Shown here piece by piece: positions 33,234 through 41,522 of a stretch of DNA of 64,000 nucleotides (position 1 is the stretch's first letter; each line of letters opens with the position of its first letter). The notes beneath the pieces were generated by a model, which worked only from the letters and a program-made list of their open reading frames with translations, did no database searches and was not told where the DNA came from. Both the position numbers and the translations under genes were made by a program. The stretch is from Mycobacterium sp. (lineage in GTDB: Bacteria > Actinomycetota > Actinomycetes > Mycobacteriales > Mycobacteriaceae): assembly GCA_025965895.1 (NCBI GenBank), contig JAOPWC010000179.1:27803-91802 (forward strand), written 5' to 3'.

Positions 33234-34488
33234 GTCGGAGCCACCCGTCGGCGCCCGGATCAGCCTGTTCGTCGGCAAGGGCGGGGTAGGCAAGTCCACA
33301 ATGGCCGCCGCCACCGCGGTCGCGGCCGCGGGCGGCGGCCACCGGGTGCTGGCCGTGTCCACCGACCAGGCGCACTCGCTGGGCGACGTCTTCGGACTGC
33401 CCGTCCCGCCGACCGGCCTACGCGAGTTCACCCGCGTGCTCGAGGACGACGCCGACGCCGGTGGCGGCTTCCTCGACGCGCTGGCGCTCGACACGCTGGC
33501 GCTGCTGGAGGCCCGGTGGCGTGAAGTGGCCGCCACCGTGGCAGAACGGTTTCCCGATTCAGACCTGGGAGACATTGCGCCAGAAGAGCTTTCCGCACTC
33601 CCGGGCGTACAGGAAGTGCTCGGCCTGCACGAGGTGGGACAGCTGGCGGCGTCCGGGCAGTGGGACCACGTCGTGGTGGACTGCGCATCGACAGCCGATG
33701 CGCTGCGGATGCTGACCCTGCCGGCGGCGTTCGGCCTGTACGTGGAGCGGGCCTGGCCGCGTCACCGGCGACTGGGCAGCACCGCCGAGGATGCCGGCAC
33801 CGCTGCGGTGGTCGGGTTGGTGGAGCGGATCAGCGCCGGGATGGAGCAACTGAGCGCGCTGCTCACCGACGGCGCCCGGGTGAGCGCGCACTTGGTTCTC
33901 ACTGCCGAAAGGGTGGTCGCCGCCGAGGCCGCGCGCACCCTCGGCTCGCTATCGCTGATGGGGGTGCGGGTCACCGAGTTGATCGTGAATCAGATCCTTA
34001 TTCAGGATAATTCATACGAGTATCGCAATCTGCCCGCGCATCCGGCCTTCGACTGGTACGCCGAACGCATCTCGGAGCAACAGGCCGTGCTCGACGAGTT
34101 GGTGGCGACGATCGGCGATGTCGAGCTGGTGTTTGCGCCGCACCTGGCCATCGAGCCGATCGGGCCCAAGTCACTCACAGAGTTGCTCGAGACCGTTCGC
34201 CGGCGCGATGGATCACCGCCGCCCGGCCCGTTGCGCCCCATCGTCGACCGGGAGTCCGGGTCGGGGCTCGAGGCGGTGTACCGGTTGCGGCTAGAGTTAC
34301 CGCAGGTTGATCCCGGCTCGTTGACGCTGGGTCGGGTCGATGACGACTTGATCATCGGCGCGGCCGGAATGCGGCGGCGGGTCCGGCTCGCGTCCGTGCT
34401 CCGGCGATGCGTCGTTGCGGACGCGCAGCTGAGAGGTAGTGAACTGACGGTACGTTTCCGACCGGATCCGGAGGTGTGGCCGGCGTGA
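33226..34488 (+). CDS. ArsA/GET3-like ATPase (Rv2184c-like), non-standard start
   Basis: The protein has the deviant Walker A LFVGKGGVGKSTMAA of SIMIBI ATPases such as ArsA, Get3 and MinD, a switch-like VSTDQAHSLGDVFG (the DTDPAHS-type switch of ArsA), and DHVVVDCASTADALRML as the Walker B region. These ATPases use ATP-driven dimer changes to move clients or membrane proteins. The first ATG (33301) lies after the Walker A, so it cannot be the true start. The frame is open back to 33202 but contains no ATG, GTG or TTG; only CTG at 33226 is available. A GTG at 33230 sharing GTGA with the previous stop is in the wrong frame, so a one-base indel is the alternative explanation. With the CTG start it has 420 residues. 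Confidence 0.75.
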   Translation: MSESEPPVGARISLFVGKGGVGKSTMAAATAVAAAGGGHRVLAVSTDQAHSLGDVFGLPVPPTGLREFTRVLEDDADAGGGFLDALALDTLALLEARWREVAATVAERFPDSDLGDIAPEELSALPGVQEVLGLHEVGQLAASGQWDHVVVDCASTADALRMLTLPAAFGLYVERAWPRHRRLGSTAEDAGTAAVVGLVERISAGMEQLSALLTDGARVSAHLVLTAERVVAAEAARTLGSLSLMGVRVTELIVNQILIQDNSYEYRNLPAHPAFDWYAERISEQQAVLDELVATIGDVELVFAPHLAIEPIGPKSLTELLETVRRRDGSPPPGPLRPIVDRESGSGLEAVYRLRLELPQVDPGSLTLGRVDDDLIIGAAGMRRRVRLASVLRRCVVADAQLRGSELTVRFRPDPEVWPA

Positions 34489-34850
34489 GTGGCACTCACT
34501 CCGACATTGGTCCCGAGCTGCGGCAGATCGCGCAGCTCATCTTGGACCGGATCGATCCCGCCGTGCGCGCGGCCGCGACGCTCGCGGCGGACCGGGGCGA
34601 GGGGCCCGGCAAATGCCAGCAGACGTGGTGTCCGGTGTGTGCGCTGGCGGCGCTGGTGGCCGGTGAACAGCACCCGCTGCTGACGGTGATCGCGGAGCAC
34701 AGCGTGGCGCTGCTGGCCGTGGTCCGGGCAATGGTCGACAACGCCGAAGGGCGGCCGCCACCGGACGGCGGTGACGGGCCCGGCAGGGGTGGCTCCGACG
34801 GGCCACCGCCCGGCAGGTATCAACACATCGCGGTCACCGTCGAAGAGTGA
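34485..34850 (+). CDS. Small conserved protein with CxxxxC-xx-C motif (Rv2183c-like)
   Basis: The 121-residue protein is mostly helical at the start and has KCQQTWCPVCALAALVAGEQHPLL, three cysteines spaced like part of a metal site, then a Gly/Pro/Asp-rich tail. I know no function. The GTG at 34485 overlaps the ATPase stop by four bases (GTGA), the common coupling pattern in this genome; another GTG at 34476 is in frame. Tight linkage to the ATPase suggests the two act together, as a client or adaptor, but this is inference. Confidence 0.75.
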   Translation: MSGTHSDIGPELRQIAQLILDRIDPAVRAAATLAADRGEGPGKCQQTWCPVCALAALVAGEQHPLLTVIAEHSVALLAVVRAMVDNAEGRPPPDGGDGPGRGGSDGPPPGRYQHIAVTVEE

Positions 34851-34947
34851 GGAAGCGACGGCGGCCTTCGAAATGTGGTCCCGGCCATCCCTCGTGGGTA
34901 AAGTTGGCGCAAAGCTTTTTCGATAGCGTTCCGAGCCGGGAGGGTCC

Positions 34948-35661
34948 ATGTGGTACTGGCTTTTCAAGTTCATCTTCATGGGACCGTTGCTCTCGCTACT
35001 GGGCCGGCCGAAAGTCGAAGGGCTTGAACATATTCCGGACTCAGGTCCGGCGATCCTGGCGAGCAACCACCTGGCGGTTGCCGACAGTTTCTATCTGCCG
35101 CTGGTAGTGCGTCGGCGCATCACCTTCCTCGCCAAGGCCGAGTACTTCACCGGCAAAGGGCTCAAGGGCTGGTTGACCCGCTGGTTCTATACGGTCTGTG
35201 GGCAGGTCCCGATCGACCGCAGCAGCGCCGACGCGGCGCAGAGCGCACTGGACACCGCGAAGCGGCTCCTGGACGCCGGAAAGCTGTTGGGCATCTATCC
35301 CGAAGGCACCCGGTCGCCGGACGGGAGGTTGTACAAGGGAAAGACAGGCTTGGCCCGGTTGGCGCTGGAGACCGGGGTGCCGGTCATCCCGGTGGCAATG
35401 GTCGGCACCGACGTGGTCAACCCGCCCGGCAGCAAGATGTGGCGGTTCGGGCAGGTGACGGTGCGCATCGGCAAGCCGTTGGACTTCGCTCGTTTCGAGG
35501 GGCTCGCCGGAAACCGGTTCATCGAGCGCGCGGTCATCGACGAGGTCATGTACGAGCTCATGCAGCTCTCCGGTCAGGAGTACGTCGACCTGTATGGCGC
35601 CGATGTCAAGCAGGGCGGCAATCCCGACCGCCCCGGCCCCGGTCAGAGCGCGGCCGCCTAG
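34948..35661 (+). CDS. plsM: PlsC-family acyl-glycerophosphate acyltransferase
   Basis: The 237-residue membrane-associated enzyme acylates a glycerol-phosphate intermediate in phospholipid synthesis. Motif I NHLAVADSFYLP keeps the catalytic His and Asp of the NHx4D motif; motif III is YPEGTRSPDG, and VPVIPVAMVGTD is motif IV. An amphipathic N-terminal segment (MWYWLFKFIFMGPLLSLLG) would anchor it. It matches Rv2182c, for which the name PlsM and an sn-2 acylation role have been reported; I use the symbol on that basis. The ATG follows GGGAGGG; TAAAGT at 34899-34904 may be a local -10 element. The end overlaps the convergent GT-C gene by four bases. Confidence 0.88.
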   Translation: MWYWLFKFIFMGPLLSLLGRPKVEGLEHIPDSGPAILASNHLAVADSFYLPLVVRRRITFLAKAEYFTGKGLKGWLTRWFYTVCGQVPIDRSSADAAQSALDTAKRLLDAGKLLGIYPEGTRSPDGRLYKGKTGLARLALETGVPVIPVAMVGTDVVNPPGSKMWRFGQVTVRIGKPLDFARFEGLAGNRFIERAVIDEVMYELMQLSGQEYVDLYGADVKQGGNPDRPGPGQSAAA

Positions 35662-36893
35662 CTCACCGCGGGGACGGCGGCCTCGCTCCGCCGCGGCTCG
35701 GGGCGCTGCGCGGCCCCGGCGGCGACGGTGCTGCCGGCGACGATGATCACCGCCAGTGCCCACCAGACGTACGAGGCGCCGATCAGTTGGCGCCACCACG
35801 ACGCCGTCGCCTCCCGGTGCTGCGGCAGCAGATCGATCGGCGTCCACACCATCAGCGCGACGCCGACGGCCGTCACCGCCGCCAGCGCCGGGTTCCGCCG
35901 GCGGTATGCGACCACCCCGCTGGTCAGCACGGTCGGTAGCACCCACACCCAGTGGTGCGACCACGACACCGGCGACACCATCAGCCCGAACAACGCGATG
36001 CACATCAGCGCCAGCACCGGTTCGCCGACGCGCAGCGTCCCCCGGGCCGCCCACACCGTCATCGCCAGCACGGCCAGACACACCACCGTCCACACCGCAA
36101 ACTGCTCTCCGCCGCTGAGAGGTAACCGGGCCAACGCGCCGGCGATGTTCTGATTGGTGTTGAGCGAGGCATTGCCGATCCGTTCGGTGTGCAGGACTGT
36201 CGCGGTCCAGTACTGCAGCGAGTCGCGCCAGGCCAGCACGAACCCCGCCAGCGAGGCGATCGCGAACGAGGCGATCGCGGTCAGCACGGCTCTTTCTTCG
36301 CGGCGCAGCGCGAAATAGAGCAGGAACACCGCGGGAGTGAGCTTCAGCGCGATCGCCAGGCCCAGCAGCACGCCGCGCGGCCACCGGGTGCGACGTGGCA
36401 AGCAGTCGGCGATCACCAACGTCATCAGGATCACGTTGATCTGGCCAAAGGCCAAGTTGGCCCGGATCGGCTCGAGGTGGATCACCGCGAGCCCGACGAT
36501 TGCGGCGGCCAGCCACCAGCGCCCGGGTGCCGACCACACCCGAAGTCGCGTCAGCACGACCACGGTCGAGACGACGAGCAGCACCAGCGTGATCATTGTC
36601 ATCGTCACACTGGCCACCGGAAACGACAGCCACGCAATCGGGCAGAACGCGATCGCCGCCAACGGGGGATAGGTGAACGGCAGGTTGAGCCCGACGGAGG
36701 TGGGGAAAAGCGTCCCGCCGCTGTAGAGCGGACGGCCGTTCAGCCAGGCATGGGCGCCCATCCGGTAGACCTCGACATCGATGCGGTACGGGAGGTGGCC
36801 GAGGACCCGCCAGGCAGCGAAGCCCAGCGTGCCGGCCGCGACGAGCTGGAATGACCGCCAGGCCGCGGAACGCGACATAGGGTTGTCCACCAT
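35658..36893 (-). CDS. mptC: GT-C alpha-(1-2)-mannopyranosyltransferase for lipomannan/LAM branching
   Basis: The 411-residue protein is an integral membrane glycosyltransferase of the GT87/DUF2029 type with about ten hydrophobic helices. The N-terminal extracytoplasmic loop has YRIDVEVYRMGAHAWLNGRPLYSG with the acidic catalytic residues, and later GLNLPFTYPPLAAI, FGQINVILM, ALKLTPAVFLLYF and SPVSWSHHWVW. These match Rv2181 (MptC), which uses polyprenyl-phosphate-mannose to add alpha-1,2 mannose side chains. I chose the ATG at 36893 because a G-run lies upstream; 36947 and 36878 are also possible. Confidence 0.88.
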   Translation of the reverse strand: MVDNPMSRSAAWRSFQLVAAGTLGFAAWRVLGHLPYRIDVEVYRMGAHAWLNGRPLYSGGTLFPTSVGLNLPFTYPPLAAIAFCPIAWLSFPVASVTMTMITLVLLVVSTVVVLTRLRVWSAPGRWWLAAAIVGLAVIHLEPIRANLAFGQINVILMTLVIADCLPRRTRWPRGVLLGLAIALKLTPAVFLLYFALRREERAVLTAIASFAIASLAGFVLAWRDSLQYWTATVLHTERIGNASLNTNQNIAGALARLPLSGGEQFAVWTVVCLAVLAMTVWAARGTLRVGEPVLALMCIALFGLMVSPVSWSHHWVWVLPTVLTSGVVAYRRRNPALAAVTAVGVALMVWTPIDLLPQHREATASWWRQLIGASYVWWALAVIIVAGSTVAAGAAQRPEPRRSEAAVPAVS

Positions 36894-37019
36894 TCGCACA
36901 GCCCCCCCGTGCCAACTGCGCCCGTCGGGCGATCGCCAACGTCTCATTACCGGGAGAGCCTATCGGGGGACCGCGGCGCGCCGGACCGGAAGGTCTGCAC
37001 GCCCCGTCGCCGCTCGGCG

Positions 37020-37025
37020 TAAGTT
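37020..37025 (+). promoter_or_regulatory. Leaderless-type -10 element
   Basis: TAAGTT ends six bases before the GTG at 37032, supporting that start over the TTG at 37026, which would touch the hexamer. Confidence 0.45.
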
Positions 37026-37031
37026 TTGCCC

Positions 37032-37907
37032 GTGTTCGCTTCGTTCTGGCACGACGTCATCAACCGGGGACGGCTCCCGTTGCTGTGCTGCCTCGTCGGA
37101 TTCATCCTCACGTTTTTCGTGACGCGGACCATCGTGCGGTACATCCGCCACCTGTCGGCCAGCGACGCGCCGCGAAAGTGGTGGCAGCCGCGCAACGTCG
37201 GGCATGGCTCACTGCACATCCACCACGTGGTGTTCGGCGTGATCCTGGTGATGGTCTCCGGCGTGACGATGGTGACACTGGCCGTCAACGGCGGCGTGCC
37301 GGAGTTCACGGCGGCCGCGGTGTTCTTCGGTGTCGGCGCGGCTCTGGTCCTTGACGAGTTCGCGCTGATCCTGCATCTGAGCGACGTGTACTGGTCGGAG
37401 GACGGCCGCACCTCGGTGGATGCGGTGTTCGCGGCGGTCGCCGTCGCGGGCTTGCTGATCCTGGGATTCAACCCACTGTCGTTCTTCGACCTCGGGATCT
37501 GGCGCAACGACCACACCATGGAGGCGCGCGCCAGCGTGGCCGCGACGGCCGTCGCGACCCTGGCGCTGGCCGTGATCGTGCTGCTCAAGGGCAAGGTGTG
37601 GACGGGCCTGGTGGGGATGTTCATCCCACCCCTGCTGTTCGTCGGCGCGATCCGGTTGTCGCGTCCGCATGCACCGTGGGCGCGATGGCGGTACACGGGC
37701 AAGCCGCGCAAAATGCACCGCTCGCTGGAGCGCGAGCGGTGGCTGCGGCGCCCTGTGGTTCAGGCCAAGCTGTGGGTGCAGGACGCGATCTCCGGGATGC
37801 CACGATTTCCCGACGACCGGATGGTCGACCAGCAACTCGACCGCGAGATCCACGCCGCGCCGCCCCCGCCGCAGCGGCAGCCGATAGCGCCCGGCACCGC
37901 GGCGTAG
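37032..37907 (+). CDS. Multi-pass membrane protein (Rv2180c-like)
   Basis: The 291-residue protein has about six membrane helices (near residues 15-35, 65-85, 92-112, 130-148, 170-190 and 195-212) followed by a basic cytosolic tail of about 75 residues. A conserved polar motif GHGSLHIHHVVFG sits between the first two helices, and ALVLDEFALILHLSDVYW in the third; these His, Asp and Glu residues in membrane-facing positions could bind a metal or form an active site. I recognise no enzyme family with certainty. It is followed after ten bases by the exoribonuclease gene. Confidence 0.8.
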   Translation: MFASFWHDVINRGRLPLLCCLVGFILTFFVTRTIVRYIRHLSASDAPRKWWQPRNVGHGSLHIHHVVFGVILVMVSGVTMVTLAVNGGVPEFTAAAVFFGVGAALVLDEFALILHLSDVYWSEDGRTSVDAVFAAVAVAGLLILGFNPLSFFDLGIWRNDHTMEARASVAATAVATLALAVIVLLKGKVWTGLVGMFIPPLLFVGAIRLSRPHAPWARWRYTGKPRKMHRSLERERWLRRPVVQAKLWVQDAISGMPRFPDDRMVDQQLDREIHAAPPPPQRQPIAPGTAA

Positions 37908-37917
37908 GCAGCATCCC

Positions 37918-38415
37918 GTGCGGTATTTCTACGACACCGAGTTCATCGACAACGGCCGGACGATCGACTTGATCTCGATCGGAGTGGCCGCCGAGGACGG
38001 TCGCGAATACTACGCCGTCTCAACAGAATTCAATCCGGAGCAGGCCGGCCGCTGGGTGCGTGCCCATGTGCTGCCCAAGCTGCCTCCGCCGTCGTCGCAA
38101 CTCTGGCGCTCACGCGTGCAGATCCGTGCCGACCTCGAGGACTTCTTCGGTGTCGACGGTGACGAGCCCATCGAGCTGTGGGCTTGGGTCGGCGCGTACG
38201 ACCACGTCGTGCTGTGTCAGCTGTGGGGTCCGATGACGGCGCTGCCGCCCCCGATACCCCGGTTCACCCGCGAGCTTCGGCAGTTCTGGGAGGACCACGG
38301 CTGCCCTCGAATGCCGCCCCGCCCCCGCGACGCGCACGACGCACTGGTCGACGCGCGGCACAACCTGCACCGATTCCGCGTGATCACCGGCGAGCAGGCG
38401 GGCGCACAGGCCTGA
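37918..38415 (+). CDS. 3'-5' exoribonuclease, RNase T-like (Rv2179c family)
   Basis: The 165-residue protein is a compact DEDDh exonuclease. YDTEFID gives the first Asp and Glu near the N terminus, WVGAYDHVVL supplies the middle Asp, and HDALVDARHNLHRF the final His and Asp. Rv2179c has been shown to be an RNase that trims 3' overhangs and defines its own family. The GTG at 37918 starts directly with MRYFYDTEF, which fixes the start since the first catalytic strand is at the very N terminus. Ten bases separate it from the membrane protein gene upstream. Confidence 0.92.
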   Translation: MRYFYDTEFIDNGRTIDLISIGVAAEDGREYYAVSTEFNPEQAGRWVRAHVLPKLPPPSSQLWRSRVQIRADLEDFFGVDGDEPIELWAWVGAYDHVVLCQLWGPMTALPPPIPRFTRELRQFWEDHGCPRMPPRPRDAHDALVDARHNLHRFRVITGEQAGAQA

Positions 38416-38440
38416 ATCGACCGGTCACGGCGAGGTAGGC

Positions 38441-38454
38441 CCAGGTTCGCCTGG
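38441..38454. repeat. Small inverted repeat upstream of aroG
   Basis: CCAGG and CCTGG pair around TTCG, immediately before the aroG -10 element. It could be the end hairpin of the upstream transcript or a regulator site. Confidence 0.4.
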
Positions 38455-38455
38455 T

Positions 38456-38461
38456 TACCAT
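38456..38461 (+). promoter_or_regulatory. Leaderless-type -10 element for aroG
   Basis: TACCAT ends six bases before the GTG at 38468. The same hexamer precedes ephD. Confidence 0.5.
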
Positions 38462-38467
38462 GGATGA

Positions 38468-39856
38468 GTGAACTGGACCGTTGACGTACCGATCGACCAG
38501 CTGCCGCCGCTGCCTCCGCTGCCCGGGGATCTGCGCGAGCGGCTGGACGCCGCGTTGGCCAAACCCGCGGCCCAGCAGCCCAGCTGGTCGGAGGAGCAGG
38601 CCAAACCGATGCGCACGGTTCTCGAGAGCGTGCCGCCGGTCACGGTGCCGTCCGAGATTCAGCGCCTGCAGGGGCTGCTCGCCGACGTTGCCCGCGGCGA
38701 GGCGTTCCTGCTGCAGGGCGGCGACTGCGCGGAGACCTTCGTCGACAACACCGAACCCCACATCCGCGCCAACATCCGCACACTACTTCAGATGGCGGTG
38801 GTGCTGACCTACGGTGCCAGCACGCCGGTGATCAAGCTTGCGCGCATCGCGGGCCAGTACGCCAAGCCGCGGTCCTCGGACATCGACGCGCTGGGGCTGA
38901 CGTCATATCGCGGCGACATGGTCAACGGGTTCGCACCCGACCCGGTCGTGCGCGAGCACGACCCGTCGCGGCTGGTGCGCGCCTACGCCAACGCCAGCGC
39001 GGCGATGAACCTCGTGCGTGCGCTGACGTCGTCGGGACTGGCGTCGCTGCATCTGGTGCACGACTGGAACCGCGAGTTCGTCCGGACCTCGCCTGCCGGT
39101 GCCCGCTACGAGGCACTGGCCAGCGAGATCGACCGCGGGCTGCGCTTCATGAGCGCCTGCGGGGTCAATGACCGCAACCTGCAGACGGCCGAGATCTACG
39201 CCAGCCACGAAGCGTTGGTGCTGGACTACGAGCGCGCGATGCTGCGGCTGGCTGATGACGAAAACGGCCAGCCGGCGCTGTATGACCTGTCGGCCCACTA
39301 TGTATGGGTCGGCGAGCGCACCCGCCAGCTGGACGGCGCCCACGTCGCGCTGGCCGAGGTGCTCGCCAACCCGATCGGGGTAAAGATCGGCCCGACGATG
39401 ACCCCGGAGCTGGCGGTCGAATACGTCGAGCGACTCGACCCCCACTACAAACCCGGCCGGCTGACGCTGGTGAGCCGGCTGGGCAACAACAAGGTCCGCG
39501 ACCTGCTGCCGCCGATCATCGAGAAGGTGCAGGGCACCGGCCACCAGGTGATTTGGCAGTGCGACCCGATGCACGGCAACACCCACGAGTCGTCCACCGG
39601 CTACAAGACCCGTCACTTCGACCGTATCGTCGACGAGGTGCAGGGATTCTTCGAGGTGCACCGGGCGTTGGGTTCCCACCCCGGCGGCATCCACGTCGAG
39701 ATCACCGGCGAGAACGTCACCGAATGCCTCGGCGGCGCCCAGGACATCTCGGATTCCGACCTGGCCGGCCGGTACGAAACCGCCTGCGACCCGCGGCTGA
39801 ACACTCAGCAGTCACTGGAGCTGGCGTTCCTCGTTGCGGAGATGCTGCGCGACTGA
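38468..39856 (+). CDS. aroG: Type II 3-deoxy-D-arabino-heptulosonate-7-phosphate synthase
   Basis: AroG condenses phosphoenolpyruvate and erythrose 4-phosphate, the first step of the shikimate pathway to aromatic amino acids. At 462 residues it equals the M. tuberculosis enzyme. Type II features are evident: FLLQGGDCAETF with the metal-binding Cys, KLARIAGQYAKPRSS, VKIGPTMTP, CDPMHGNTHES with the metal His, and ENVTECLGG. The N-terminal extension (about the first 60 residues) is where mycobacterial AroG binds aromatic feedback inhibitors. The GTG lies six bases after TACCAT. Confidence 0.97.
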   Translation: MNWTVDVPIDQLPPLPPLPGDLRERLDAALAKPAAQQPSWSEEQAKPMRTVLESVPPVTVPSEIQRLQGLLADVARGEAFLLQGGDCAETFVDNTEPHIRANIRTLLQMAVVLTYGASTPVIKLARIAGQYAKPRSSDIDALGLTSYRGDMVNGFAPDPVVREHDPSRLVRAYANASAAMNLVRALTSSGLASLHLVHDWNREFVRTSPAGARYEALASEIDRGLRFMSACGVNDRNLQTAEIYASHEALVLDYERAMLRLADDENGQPALYDLSAHYVWVGERTRQLDGAHVALAEVLANPIGVKIGPTMTPELAVEYVERLDPHYKPGRLTLVSRLGNNKVRDLLPPIIEKVQGTGHQVIWQCDPMHGNTHESSTGYKTRHFDRIVDEVQGFFEVHRALGSHPGGIHVEITGENVTECLGGAQDISDSDLAGRYETACDPRLNTQQSLELAFLVAEMLRD

Positions 39857-39869
39857 GGGCGCAGCTCGG

Positions 39870-41081
39870 CTAGAGCAACCCGTTGATGTTGCTGCCCAGC
39901 GTGTACGCGGCAGCGGCGACCATGCCGGTGACGATCAGAACCGCCGTCAGCCAGAACAGCACCATGCGTCTGGCGCGCTGGCGCTCCCAGCTGAACTCGG
40001 CCAGGTCGATGCCTGCGAATTGCCCTGCTGCCCTCGGCTGTTCGTCCGGCTGAGACCAATCCTGCGGGCCGCGGGTGAGCTGCCGGGTGGGATGGCGCTG
40101 CTGCCCGGGTCGCGGTACGGGTGGGCTTGTGGGTTGGGGGGCCTGCAGGTGGCTTCGGTGCAGCGCAGCAGATGCGTGTTCTGCCGAATTGCACGGCGCG
40201 GGGACGCGGAAGTCGGGCAGGCCGAGTTCGTCTGCGACTGCATCGAGTTCGTGACCCATCTCCTGGGCATCGGCGTAACGGTCCGCGGGGTCGCGCTCAG
40301 TGGCGCGCAGCACGAAATTGTCGAATTGCGGTGGCACCCCTCCGATCACGGCGCTCGGGCGTGCGACGTCGTGGTCCAGCCGCTGGTAGGCCACCGAGAG
40401 CGTGGTGTCTCCGTGAAACGGCGTGATGCCGGTCAGCAGCTCATAGATCAGGATGCCTGCGGCGTAGACGTCGCTGCGTGGGCCGGCGTCTCCGGTGCTG
40501 ACCTGCTCGGGGGACAGGTAAGCCGCCGTGCCCAGTATCACACTGTCTGAGGTGATCTTGGCCTCGGCGACGGCCCGAACCAAGCCGAAGTCGGCTATCT
40601 TGACGTCGCCGGCGTCGGAGATGAGCACGTTTTCCGGCTTGACATCGCGGTGCACGAGGCCGTTGCGGTGTGCGACGGCCAGCCCGGAAAGGACCGGACG
40701 CATCACTGCGGCCACCGCGTGCGGGGGCATCGGGCCACGCTCGCGCAGCAGTTCGCGCAGTGTGCCGCCCTCGACGAGTTCCATCACCAGAAACGGGTGC
40801 TGTCCGTCGAGGCCCTGGTCGTAAACCGCAACCAGGCCAGGATCGTTCAACCGTGCGACCGCACGGGCCTCCCGCTGGAACCGGGTCAGGAACTGCTGAT
40901 CGCCGGCATAGCGGGACTCCATGACCTTGATGGCCACCGGGCGGTCCAGTCGCACGTCCACGCCGCGGTAGACCGCGGACATGCCGCCGGTCGCGACCAT
41001 CGCCTCGACCCGGTAGCGGCCGTCGAGGACGATGCCGATCAGCGGGTCGGCGGTCACCTGATGGGCTTGCATCGGCTTCAT
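39870..41081 (-). CDS. pknL: Transmembrane Ser/Thr protein kinase PknL
   Basis: The 403-residue protein is an eukaryotic-type kinase: glycine loop MVATGGMSAVYRG, catalytic lysine in PVAIKVM, HRDVKPENVLI catalytic loop, DFGLVRA and APE-equivalent YLSPEQV. A long polar linker (about residues 285-365) leads to one membrane helix (MVLFWLTAVLIVTGMVAAAAY) at the C terminus with only a short external tail, so there is no sensor domain. In M. tuberculosis PknL phosphorylates the neighbouring Rv2175c. The ATG at 41081 is chosen; 41072 is also in frame. The gene is divergent from its putative substrate with only 36 bases between. Confidence 0.93.
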   Translation of the reverse strand: MKPMQAHQVTADPLIGIVLDGRYRVEAMVATGGMSAVYRGVDVRLDRPVAIKVMESRYAGDQQFLTRFQREARAVARLNDPGLVAVYDQGLDGQHPFLVMELVEGGTLRELLRERGPMPPHAVAAVMRPVLSGLAVAHRNGLVHRDVKPENVLISDAGDVKIADFGLVRAVAEAKITSDSVILGTAAYLSPEQVSTGDAGPRSDVYAAGILIYELLTGITPFHGDTTLSVAYQRLDHDVARPSAVIGGVPPQFDNFVLRATERDPADRYADAQEMGHELDAVADELGLPDFRVPAPCNSAEHASAALHRSHLQAPQPTSPPVPRPGQQRHPTRQLTRGPQDWSQPDEQPRAAGQFAGIDLAEFSWERQRARRMVLFWLTAVLIVTGMVAAAAYTLGSNINGLL

Positions 41082-41104
41082 GGTAGCCACGCAGTGTCTC
41101 GTCT

Positions 41105-41110
41105 TAGACT
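41105..41110 (+). promoter_or_regulatory. Leaderless-type -10 element for the Rv2175c-like gene
   Basis: TAGACT ends seven bases before the GTG at 41118 and lies within the 36-base gap to pknL. The minus strand reads TAAGAC across the same TA step, a weaker match that might serve pknL. Confidence 0.5.
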
Positions 41111-41117
41111 CGACGCG

Positions 41118-41522
41118 GTGAGCAACGTTCCGGCCGGTGACGACGTTCTCGAGCCCGGCGAACCGGTGTACGACCTGCCCCACGTCGCCGAGATGCTCGG
41201 CGTACCGGTCACCAAGGTCCATCAGCAGTTGCGCGACGGACACCTCGTCGCGGTCCGCCGCGGTGGTGCGGTGATGGTGCCGCAGATCTTCTTCACCGAC
41301 GGCGGTCAAGTGGTCAAGAACCTGCCGGGGCTGCTGGCGGTGCTGCGCGACGGCGGCTACCGCGACACCGAGATGCTGCGGTGGTTGTTCACGGCCGACG
41401 AGTCACTGACGCTGAGCCGGGACGGAAGCCGGGAGTCGATGACTAACGCTCGGCCGGTCGACGCACTGCACTCTCATCAGGCTCGTGAGGTGGTGCGCCG
41501 GGCGCAGGCGATGGCGTACTGA
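41118..41522 (+). CDS. Winged-helix DNA-binding protein, PknL partner (Rv2175c-like)
   Basis: The 134-residue protein has an N-terminal helix-turn-helix (VYDLPHVAEMLGVPVTKVHQQLRDG), a winged segment (HLVAVRRGGAVMVPQIFF) and a conserved C-terminal domain (LPGLLAVLRDGGYRDTEMLRWLF ... ARPVDALHSHQAREV). In M. tuberculosis Rv2175c binds DNA and is released when PknL phosphorylates a Thr in its N-terminal tail. Here the tail before the helix-turn-helix has no Thr. GTG 41118 is favoured by the TAGACT element; GTG 41094 would add eight residues. The 3' end overlaps mptA by 80 bases. Confidence 0.9.
   Translation: MSNVPAGDDVLEPGEPVYDLPHVAEMLGVPVTKVHQQLRDGHLVAVRRGGAVMVPQIFFTDGGQVVKNLPGLLAVLRDGGYRDTEMLRWLFTADESLTLSRDGSRESMTNARPVDALHSHQAREVVRRAQAMAY

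Noticed and set aside
35041..36939. 632-codon open frame opposite plsM and in a different frame from the GT-C gene
   Set aside because: No conserved domain; both real genes on this stretch are strongly supported.
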